From Megaleporinus macrocephalus (Eukaryota > Chordata > Actinopteri > Characiformes > Anostomidae), in the NCBI GenBank assembly GCA_021613375.1, contig CM038717.1, positions 38,733,632 through 38,797,631 on the forward strand: a stretch of DNA of 64,000 nucleotides. Reading direction: 5' to 3'. A program made the translations under genes and the position numbers. Positions 27,401-37,700 of this stretch are shown piece after piece (within the stretch, counting starts at the first letter, position 1; each line of letters opens with the position of its first letter). The notes beneath the pieces were generated by a model. That model saw only the letters and a program-made list of their open reading frames with translations. It made no database searches and had not been told where the DNA came from.

Positions 27401-27830
27401 ACCACCACCACCACTACCTTCACCACCACCATAACTACCACTACTATCACCACCACCACCATAACTACCACTATCACCACCACCACAACTACCACCACCA
27501 CCACCACTACTACCTTGACCACCACCATAACTACCACTACTATCACCACCACCACCACCACTACTACTATAACCACCAACACCAACACCATAAGTACCAC
27601 AACAACACCATAAGTACCACCAACATAACCACTACCATCACCACCATAACTACCACTACTACCCCCACCACCACCACCAAATCTACCACTACTATCACCA
27701 CCACCACCACCATAACCACCACCACTACTACTATAACCACCACCACCACCATAAGTACCACTACTACCTTCACCACCACCATAAGTACCACTACTACCTT
27801 CACCACCACCACAACTACCACAACTGTCTA
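21432..27830. repeat. 6.4-kb ACC/ACT/ATA trinucleotide-like satellite, almost G-free on + strand
   Basis: Built from ACC, ACT and ATA triplets in words such as CCACCACCACCATAACTACC and ACTACTACTATAACC, with CTTCACCACC and ATAAGTACC as markers. From 21432 to 23549 there is no G on the + strand; further on G occurs mainly in ATAAGT and AACGACC variants. Marker words recur about every 200-600 bp (for example AAGTACCACTACTACCTTCA near 24323, 24611 and 24930), showing a higher-order structure. The - strand is correspondingly (GGT)n-rich. Open frames of over 2,000 codons (+) and 1,459 and 604 codons (-) are artefacts of stop-free triplets. Confidence 0.95.
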
Positions 27831-27834
27831 CTAC

Positions 27835-28180
27835 TCATGGTGTCACTTGGCCCACTAATACAGACTCTAGTTGTTTTAAGGCAGTTGTAGGTGTGTGTTT
27901 ATGGAGTGTTTCACAGAAACTTCCAATGCACCAAATTATAGAGACGAAACAGTTTTACAAAAAGAGGAAACCCACACCAGCAGGAGCACCACGCAGAACA
28001 TCGCAGAACATCCACCCATTAACTATAACATTAAACCACCTCCTTATATCTCCACTCACTGTCCATTATATGAGCTCTCACCACGTATCTCTTACCATCC
28101 TCATTCATCTCAAGGACATCAATCTCCAACTCTTATGCATTTAAAGAACCATCTGGAGAAGAGCCGTACTGGATGGGGTC
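27835..28180. other. Intergenic, nothing recognised
   Basis: Unique-looking sequence between the satellite and a C-rich run. Confidence 0.35.
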
Positions 28181-28185
28181 ACCAT

Positions 28186-28240
28186 GACACCCCCCCCCCC
28201 CACTCCTCTCTCTCTCCCTCCCTCCCTCCCTCCCTCCCTG
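28186..28240. repeat. C-run, (CT)n and (CCCT)n microsatellites
   Basis: Twelve or so C residues, then short CT and CCCT repeats. Confidence 0.9.
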
Positions 28241-28249
28241 GCCTCAGGT

Positions 28250-28780
28250 GGGCCTGTAGAGCCCTGCGCTGACTCCAATTTTCCCCCTGACTGCCTTTAA
28301 CATAAGGGGTAATGTGAGAGGGGCGGAGAGGGGGCTTCCTCCAGGCCCCGGCCCCCAGAGGGAAGCACCAGGCCGGGCCGGCCCGAGCCCGCAGCCCCCC
28401 TGCGGAGAGGGACGTGAGGCTCCAGCGCCACCGCAGCATTACCGCCGGTCGCCTCCTCAGTTTATTTACCCGTCCTCCATCCTTCTGTTTGGTCCCAGGG
28501 GTCCGGCCGCGCAGCACGGATCCGGCCCGAGTCCGGCCCGAGCCCGGCAGGTTTTATTGAAAAGCAGAGGAAAAACAGGAGACCGGTGCCTCCATGAGGA
28601 GCGCCCTCGCAGCGTATACAGTCAGGGTCCGGTCACGGCGCTATTGGCAGATGTATAACTTTGAAAGTATTTATCGCTTTATTACTCTAATATATGTTTT
28701 GTCTTGGTCGTATGAGCACGCGCAGCCTAAAGGCCATCATCGCCCGGACCCTGGTGTAATGGATTTCCCTGTTTCGCTTC

Positions 28781-28782
<2 letters not shown>
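28250..28782. promoter_or_regulatory. GC-rich candidate regulatory block
   Basis: About 530 bp with high GC and CpG in its first half (repeated CCCGAGTCCGGCCCGAG-like words near 28525-28550) and balanced unique sequence after it. No splice-flanked coding exon is evident, although an open frame of 112 codons exists on each strand. It could be a conserved element or an unrecognised promoter. Confidence 0.3.

Positions 28783-28783
<1 letters not shown>

Positions 28784-28851
<68 letters not shown>
28784..28851. repeat. (GA)n microsatellite
   Basis: Uninterrupted GA dinucleotides, about 68 bp. Confidence 0.95.
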
Positions 28852-28852
<1 letters not shown>

Positions 28853-29680
28853 AGCCCGCTGCTACTGTTATAAATCACCTCCTTGTTCTCTCACACGCGC
28901 TCCGCCAACCATCGCCCCCACGGTCAGCGCCTTCCCACCATCAACTCCACCACAGCACCGCGCCTCACTCCTCCAAACATCTTCATCCTGGCTCCTTCTC
29001 TGAAAAGGGAATACTCACAACAGTCACAATAATTGTGGTTCAAATGTAAACAAAGTCATTGAGAGGGATTCAAAGCACAATGGTTCATAAATTAAATGAT
29101 TATTATTATTAACTCTACTATTAAAATCTAAAACAATGGCTCAACGTCAGACAGCTAACTCTTCCCATTGAGAAAATGTAGGAATGTTGGAAAATTGGTG
29201 GAATTCCTCATTAATATTAACGTATAACTACTTTACTGTGATGCAACAACCCTAAATATTCAAATCTGAGCAGGGGCTAACCTATTAGTGATGCCGGATT
29301 TGATCCCCTTAGTCCTGCACTCACATATTTCAGGAGTTTAAATCGTGTCCGGGCCGGAAGAGTTTCACCGCCTGACGTTAACGATATACGATTTGTTGGA
29401 ATAAGCAGAATTACCGAGTGACGAAATTAAAAGAGAATAAAATGCAAAATAAACACTAACGAAGATACTATGATAACCGTAGATAATTCACTCGCAACCT
29501 CAGAAGACACGTTCTTCACCAGGTCCTCACTGAGTTCTCTTTAAATTCTATTACAGCCCTGAGATTTATTTCTTCAGGTATGAACACAAATCCCATGTTA
29601 CAGAGCGTTCCTCCTGCAGTTACACGTTTCCACCAGAGAGGTCTCCAAATCCCCAAATCTGACAAACAGTTACATAGACA
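28852..29680. other. Intergenic, nothing recognised
   Basis: No gene, RNA or clear repeat seen. Confidence 0.4.
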
Positions 29681-29681
29681 C

Positions 29682-30390
29682 TACAGTCGTGGCCAAAAGT
29701 TTTGAGAACGGCACAGATTTTGGTTTTTCACAAAGTTCACAGCCTCAGTTTGTTTGGAAGCTGTGATCAGATGTTTATATGGTTTAATGAAGTTCAGTTA
29801 TAATCATTCCATACGTGTGTTAACGTTTTATTAACAAACACATCCAGTTTAAACAAAGACTTCATATTTACAGTGTTGATCTTCATCTTTAAGACTTCTG
29901 CAGTTCACCTCGGCCTGCTGGAGATCAGCTTCTGGGCAGAATCTGGAATGATGGAGACCCATTCTCACCTAATCAGTGTTTGGAGTTGATCACAGTTTTA
30001 GGTTTTTGTTGTCCACCCTCTTTTTGAGGCTTGACCACAGGTTCTCAGTGAGATTGAGATCTGGGGAGTTTTCTGTCCATGGACCCAAAATTTAAACGTC
30101 GCTCGGTTATCGCTTTTGTCATGTGACATGGAGCTCCATCATGCTAGAGAAATCATCTCCAAATTGCTCCTGGGTGGTTGGGAGAAGTTGCTCTTGGAGG
30201 ATGTTTTGATACCGTTCCTTATTCATGGCAATGTTCTTAGGCAGAATTCTGAGTTAACCCACTCCCCTGGATGAGAAGCAACCCACACATGAATGGTCTC
30301 AGGATGCATCACCGTTGGCATGACACAGGACTCACGGTAACGCTCCCCTTTCCTTCTCCAGACAATCATTTTTCCCACATTACCAAAACC
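29682..30390 (-). mobile_element. Tc1-like transposon, truncated, with transposase remnant
   Basis: Begins with TACAGTCGTGGCCAAAAGTT, a terminal sequence typical of fish Tc1-like elements. The transposase is on the - strand: 30375-30240 reads as RRKGERYRESCVMPTVMHPE and then HVWVASHPGEWVNSEF, matching the central part of Tc1 transposases, and the rest of the coding region runs left with frame breaks. The right half, with the other terminal repeat and the transposase N-terminus, is missing. Inactive fossil. Confidence 0.8.
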
Positions 30391-30660
30391 CATCACCTCC
30401 CACTCACCAAACTCGGCACCCTCCATTCACAAATCCCAAATGCAACCTTCCTTACTTTTTAAAAACTAATATCCCCCAACTTCCCAAACCCAACACCCCC
30501 AATCCCAACACCCCCACTCCCAACACCCCCACTCCCCAAACCCAACTCTCCTCACTACCCTGCACACCTCCATGCACATAGGCTGACTCTCAGCAGTGTA
30601 GCCCGGGGCAGGGAAATCCTATTAGCCTTTACCAGCAGAGAGAACACCAGACACTTCATT
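30391..30660. other. C-rich sequence with short CCAACACCCCCA repeats
   Basis: Short near-repeats of CCCAACACCCC at about 30488-30545. Otherwise nothing recognised. Confidence 0.4.
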
Positions 30661-30661
30661 A

Positions 30662-30663
<2 letters not shown>

Positions 30664-30720
<57 letters not shown>
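30664..30720. repeat. (CA)n microsatellite
   Basis: Uninterrupted CA dinucleotides; a shorter CA run follows at about 30750-30766. Confidence 0.95.
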
Positions 30721-30723
<3 letters not shown>

Positions 30724-30802
30724 TACAACCAACAGACCCAATACAAAACACACACACACACACACAAAAATACTTTGATTCAACAAAAATGCCTGCAATG
30801 AG

Positions 30803-30803
<1 letters not shown>

Positions 30804-30873
<70 letters not shown>
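30804..30873. repeat. (TA)n microsatellite
   Basis: Uninterrupted TA dinucleotides, about 70 bp. It ends exactly where the following transposon remnant begins. Confidence 0.95.
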
Positions 30874-30877
<4 letters not shown>

Positions 30878-31320
30878 CAGACCTTCAGCTTTAATTCAAG
30901 GGATTTAATAAAAAACACTGCATTAACCATTTCAGATTTTAGAATTACAGCCATTTCTACCCAGATCAGAAGTAACTGGACAGTTGATTAATAAGCAGTT
31001 TCTTGGTCAGGTGTGACCTGTTCTCTCGTTATTTTAGAACAAATTAAGGAGATAAAGGTTCTGAAGTTGATCAGTGAAACATGGTGGAGGCAGTGTTACA
31101 GCATGGCTCTGTATTTCTGCCAATGGAACTGCGTCACTGGGGTCTACTGATGATGTGACTGCTAACACAGGTAGCAGCATGAACTCTGAAGTATACAGAG
31201 CTTTACTTTCTGCTCAGATTCAGTCATATGATCCAAAACTGATAGGACAGAACTTCACAGCACAGATGGACAATGACCCAATACATACTGTATAAGCATC
31301 CCAGGAGATTCTTAAGACTC
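30874..31320 (+). pseudogene. Tc1/mariner-type transposase remnant
   Basis: The left part (CAGACCTTCAGCTTTAATTC and on) resembles the end of a fish Tc1/mariner element. The open stretch at 31074-31295 encodes GGGSVTAWLCISANGT, then MNSEVYRALLSAQIQS and QMDNDPIHT. These match the C-terminal catalytic half of Tc1-like transposases, where the motif is normally DNDPKHT; the Lys-to-Ile change, the short length and the stop at 31293 mark it as dead. It lies just past the mzt2 stop codon, in the opposite direction. Confidence 0.75.
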
Positions 31321-31577
31321 ATTACTCAGTACCTACATGTACTCACGAGAGAGAGAAGGTGAAATGAGGATCAGGTGATGAGTCTGAGGGGTCACAAACA
31401 AAGAAATAAATAACCAGGATGTGAAGAGAAGGTGAGATCTGATCCAGAGCGTCTGGAATGAGGATCCGCTGGTTTCCTCAAACCAAGAACGGTAAGACCC
31501 ACTCTGGACCAGCTTCCACCACTCCGGGAGTCCAGATCTGGAGACAGTTCATCCAGATTCAGCTTCACTGCAGGGCT

Positions 31578-31729
31578 TCAGTTGGAGGTGACCTGGGAGG
31601 ACGAGCTGCTGCTGCCTGAGCTTTTGGTGCTCTTCTGCCCCCTGGTGGCGCTGGCCTGCCGTGGCACCCTCTGGCTGGAGCCGTCTCGGCCGGCTTTCTC
31701 CCCGTGAGCCGCTCCCGATTTGCTGCGCA
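31578..31729 (-). CDS. mzt2: mzt2 last coding exon
   Basis: Follows a pyrimidine tract and CGGCAG acceptor. The frame starting with the base carried over from the previous exon gives [20 protein letters not shown] and onward to a Ser-rich end and TGA. The other two frames are also open here, so the choice rests on phase and on the match to the human C-terminus. Confidence 0.85.
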
Positions 31730-34700
31730 CTGCCGGAGCGCCCGCACAAAGACACAGACAGACACACGTTAGATGAACTTGTGGAGTGTGCTCACTAGTG
31801 AATCTGTTTCACCCCACCAGTGCGCAGACCCCACATGCAGCATGGTTTATGAAGCTGGCTGACTTACGCAGGGCTGGCGTGTGTGCCGGTTCACGCTCCA
31901 CGATGACACACACCTACATGTTTCTTAACTGGCTTGGCCAGAGAAGCATGGGGAACACAGCAGACCATGCATCCTTCATTTAAAGGACAATTCCACCAAA
32001 AAACTGCCTTTAAAGTTGAGAACAAGTTGGCTTCACTTGGATTACACTGGTTTGGCTTATGTTTATTACTAGTCATGTTAATATTGAAGGTGGTGGTCGT
32101 GGTGGATGTCTTTGAAGGGGAATTCCACCCATTTCCCAGATTTCTGCACCATTATGTGGTTAACATGTACACAGTCATTCAGAGTGGCCTGGTGTGAAAT
32201 GATCTAACATCTGGAGTTATGTTCAAATGATTCTCCAGGTTGGTTGGACGATCTGGCAGTGTGAGGAGAAATGAGTCAATCTTTAAGCCTCTCATCGAGG
32301 TCTGAAGTGCATGGAGGCCTTTTGAGATTACCAAGCCTGTTTGATATTTACGACTCAACATATTCACGAGTCCTGCAGTGTGAGAAGGTCAGAGATGTAC
32401 TCTTGAGTAAGTGATTCAAACAACAGACAATCAGAGGGCAGGAAGAGTGGAGGACAATGTGAAGAGCCGTGAGGAGCTCTGTGTAGAATACAGGACAGCT
32501 AGGTTTAATAATGTTGGGATCCAGATGGGAAACCAGCTGCCAGTTAATAGTGTAACACACTACCAGTCAAAGGTTTGGACACACCTAATTCAATATATAC
32601 TTAATAGTTATAAAAAGGTTTAGATGTGAATGTGTTGAGAGACGAGTGTAAACAGTGAAGTTGGAGCCCATGTACACAAATATTACTAAAACAAACATTT
32701 GAGTGTATTTAAATGTGAAAATGAGAATGTATATTTTTATAAGAGCTATAAAACCACCAAACCTGTTTATCAGAACAAGATCTCAGCATCTACACTATCT
32801 TCTTCAGTCCAGTTAGAGAAGCAGCTCATGTGGCTCCTCATGAAGCTGCTGGTCAGAATGTTCAAAGTATGTAAACCTGCATTAGAGCAAATGAGCTCAT
32901 TTCTAAAAGACCCTCTAAACATTCTTTAAACACAACCAGATGTTTTATTCTGCTCCAGGAAGAATTCCATACCGACTATTCTATAGCCACAAAACTAACA
33001 GGTGGACATTTTCAATCAAGATATTCTGACAGAGAGCAGAATTAATGGCTCCATCAGTTATTAGTTATTAAGTTGTCCAGGTCCTGCAGAAGTAAAGCAG
33101 CTCCAGACCAACACACTGCCACCACCATGTTTTACTGTTGGTACGATGGTGGAACGCGGTGTTGGCAGATGTAACAGGACCCATGTGTTGCAGCAAGTTC
33201 CATCTTTCACTTTCCATTCTGTGTTATTTTATAGTTTTATTATTATAATAAAAAAAAATAGAGATAAGAAACACAAGGGGGGGTGTGTCCAAACTATTGA
33301 GTGATGGTGTATTTCACCAGTTCACCCCATACTCATCCCTAGTTTGAGGGTTCACTACACATACGAGCAGAAACAGGTGTAGTTGCTTTTGCTTTGCAGG
33401 AGATCTGAGATCTGGAATGCTGGGTTCTTCACTGCCTGGTCGTCCAGTGTGAGAAAGGCAAGAAATTTGGTGACAGACTCAAGTATGTGAAGCTCTCTGC
33501 TACAGGAACCTGCTTAGATTAGAAAAGTCATATGGTATTCGCCCAGCTTAGACCAGTATTTCAGATCAAACCACTGTAAATGACCGTTTGCATCCCGACC
33601 CCTGAACTCCAACTTTCATAACCCAAATTATTTCCAGATTGGTTAAAATCAATCGGAGGGGATTGGTTGGAAGCCAATAACAGCCAATCAGAGAGCTAGA
33701 AGAGTGGAGAAAAACGCAAAGAGCAATGCCTGAACAATGGAGCACGGAGGAGCAGCTTCTGAACTCACTGCAGGAAATCTGAGAAACCTCCTTTAAGCAG
33801 GAGAAATGAAGACACGGTATGACGTTAGCATTCGAGGTGAAGGCAGAGGAACTGAGACACGGAATGATGTCAGCAGTTAAGCTGAAGAATCCCTTTACAT
33901 GGAGAAATGATATGATGTTAGTAAGATGAAGGTGAAGTTCTCCTGAAAGCCGGAGAACTGGAATGAGCTGGAGTCCATGAGCTGCCTGTGAACAGTTAGT
34001 ACGTATATGTTACATGAACATGAATGCAGGAGCAACTCATCACAGCAAACACTCAACACTGGCATGAAGATGAAGTTGGTGAGGTTAAGAGGGGACATAC
34101 TGTAGGTCAGTACTGTGACGGTCACTACTGTAACATCTGGTACCATTTAGATGGTGTTAGGACTGTAGGGTAATCGTGGCTTGAAGGTCAGGGATCTGGT
34201 CTTGTGACTAGAAGGTTACAGGTTCAATCCCCTGGACCAACAGGAGATGACTTAAGTGCCCTTGAGCAAGGCACCTAACCACTAACTTCTACCCGGGGTG
34301 CTGTGGACTGCCCTCCGGGCTGCCCACCACTCTGGGCAAGTGTGCTCACTCGCAAGTAGTAGGAGTGTCTAATAGAGTGGACAGTGAGTGGACACAGTGT
34401 TTAAACACTCCAGCAGCAGCACTGCTGTGTCTGATCCACTCACACACTTATCGGTTTTTTGATTTACTTGTATTCTTCTAAAATAGGATCATATAGAATG
34501 AGGAGCCCTTGCATAGCTTGTATAAAGTTGAGGCCAGCTTCTATCACCTGCTATCCCACAATCCAACAAACTCATTTAATCCAAAACATTTTTTGGATTT
34601 CAGAAGACAGATTTAACGTGCAGTGGACCACATGATGAAGATTTTGGCCTCAAACATATCATCGCTGTCCAATCTCCATGTTTGGTCCATTTTTCTATAT

Positions 34701-37700
34701 TCTTTGAGCGCAGCAGTTCACACGGTGTTGACATTTCCTGATGAATGGACCAATAATTTAACTTGGAAGGAATTCTGGTTCCATTGACTTACAATTAAAA
34801 AAAAATAAAGCTGGCATTTTTAAAATACTTGTTTTTCATTGGACACCGACCTGCAACTGTGCTGTAGACATGGAGACCCCTGGTTCCCATCACGGCTACT
34901 GTAAAGAAATCTCTACAAACAACCATTTCACTCCAAACCCACTCTTAACAAGTGTTCACATCTCCACCTCTGAACAATCTGGGGAACGTGAAGACGGCGA
35001 GGGCCTAAATGCGCCGACCCCAACCAAACCGACCAAACCTGAACGCCAATTATGGTGCGCACAAAGAAGCGCTTCAGATACAAAGGGCAAGAAAACGCGT
35101 TAGACATGCTGAACAGTCATGCACGGAGAGCTGAAACAGAATGAGAGTGCGAGAGAAGAGAAGGAGAAAAAGAACGAGAGAAAGAATCCGCAGGCATTCA
35201 GGGCAGAGAAAGAGAGAGAGAGCGCGGAAGGACAAGATATGCAGAGCGTGCTGGCGGGCGGCGAAGGCACAAAGGACGGTGAAGAGCGAGGGACGCTGAC
35301 TGAGGAGAGGAAAGACCTTGAGAGAGAGGAGCGCTCTGGTCGCCAGGGCCGTAGACCACTATCTTAGCGCCTCCTCTTTGAGGCCGGGAGGCGGCGGCGG
35401 GGCCGGCGGGAGCGGCCTGGGGAGCTGCTTTTTTAGAGCCCTTGTCTGAGACCACAGATTCCTCTTCTTCAGGAAGATTTACAGACACACACAAACGAGG
35501 AGGACACATACAAGCGCCACAGAAAAAAACAAGAGAAAAACAGGTTAACACACAAAAAGAGAACAATGGAGAACAATAAACCATCTGTTAGGTACTTCAG
35601 TCCCAGGGGGCAGCTTTTAAAGGACCCCCAGGTTTAGTTGCCGGGGTCATTAAAGCCTGATCAGCGTTACAGTCTGATGCATGTACTCGGTTGCTGACCA
35701 CTACACCACCATACTAACCACTACACCACCATACTGACCACTACACCACCATACTGACCACTACACCACCATACTAACCACTACACCACCGTACTAACCA
35801 CTACACCACCATACTAACCACTACACCACCATACTGACTACACCACCATACTAACCACTACACCACCATACTAACCACTACACCACCATACTGACCACTA
35901 CACCACCATACTAACCACTACACCACCATACTGACCACTACACCACCATACTAACCACTACACCACCATACTGACCACTACACCACCATACTGACCACTA
36001 CACCACCATACTAACCACTACACCACCGTACTAACCACTACACCACCATACTAACCACTACACCACCATACTAACCACTACACCACCTTACTAACCACTA
36101 AACCACCGTACTAACCACTACACCACCATACTAACCACTACACCACCGTACTAACCACTACACCACCATACTAACCACTACACCACCATACTAACCACTA
36201 CACCACCATACTAACCACTACACCACCATACTAACCACTACACCACCGTACTAACCACTACACCACCGTACTAACCACTACACCACCGTACTAACCACCA
36301 CACCACCGTACTAACCACTACACCACCGTACTGACCACTACACCACCGTACTAACCACTACACCACCGTACTAACCACTACACCACCATACTAACCACTA
36401 CACCACCATACTAACCACTACACCACCGTACTAACCACTACACCACCATACTAACCACTACATCACCATACTAACCACTACACCACCATACTGACCACTA
36501 CACCACCATACTAACCACTACACCACCATACTGACCACTACACCACCGTACTAACCACTACACCACCATACTAACCACTACACCACCATACTAACCACTA
36601 CACCACCATACTGACCACTACACCACCGTACTGACCACTACACCACCGTACTAACCACTACACCACCGTACTAACCACTACACCACCATACTAACCACTA
36701 CACCACCATACTGACCACTACACCACCGTACTGACCACTACACCACCGTACTGACCACTACACCACTGGCTACCACATTAGATAAAACTAAATAATATTT
36801 AAGAAAATGCTGAGACGAAACAGGCTCCATATTTAAATGTTTAAACGAGAGCTGGGGGACCCGCTGTAGTGATCTGTAGCCCCATAGAACCTCCAAATAC
36901 TTCATCCTAACTCATGATGGTCACAGTGCAGCTTGCATTTATTCAGAATGGAGCTCGTTCAACAGCTGATCAGTTATTATTAGCGTGTCAGGATGTTATT
37001 CAGCGTATAGGACATTTTCAGCAGAGGGGCGGAGTCAGGCCTGGATGCACATCGTCACCGTCCAAATAAATAAAAACACGCCAGCTGCCGGTTACATTAC
37101 GTGAGGCCTGGTAGACCCACCGGCACTTCAGAGCTGAGGCCAGGAACCTGAGAGCGAGTCTCCTGAAAAGCGTGGAAGCTCTAATGAAGGTAAAGCAATA
37201 ATATCATACATAATTTGTGGTTCCATGCAAATGAAGCTTTTCTGACTCAGAAAATCAATCAATTAATAGAATTAATAAAAACGTCTTCTTCCGTGTAATC
37301 GTCTGTCTACACTGCTTCTTTCATTCCGGATATAAAGTGAGGACAGCCAGGCTGGGGGGGTGTAGACGGGGGGAAAGGAAAGAAAAGCCAAAGCACAAGC
37401 AAGAGCTGTTCAAGATACAGAGCAGTGAGTCGGCAGCACCATCGTAATGCATACACTGTTTATTTCATTCAAATGAAGAAGACAGTGCGCTGGTCATAAG
37501 GATTAGGATTAGGTCTAGTAGGAACCACTTAGCATCTATCTGGTCTGCATCGTAGCTCATTCACTGTTAGTCGTGTTAGTGTACCGGGGAGGTGGACACA
37601 GTGGACACAGGCAGGTGTTGTAAACGGATCCTTAACCAGAAACATCTAATCTCAGGAAGCGGTGTTGTTCCTGGCTCCCTTAAAACAACCTCCCCAAGTT

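Noticed and set aside
21419..27613. Open frames of over 2,000 codons (+) and 1,459/604 codons (-) rich in Thr, His, Tyr or Val
   Set aside because: They result from stop-free ACC/ACT/ATA triplets on both strands of one satellite, with no start context, splice signals or domain.
30223..31295. Host genes on the two short frames
   Set aside because: Both match parts of Tc1-like transposases and are truncated.
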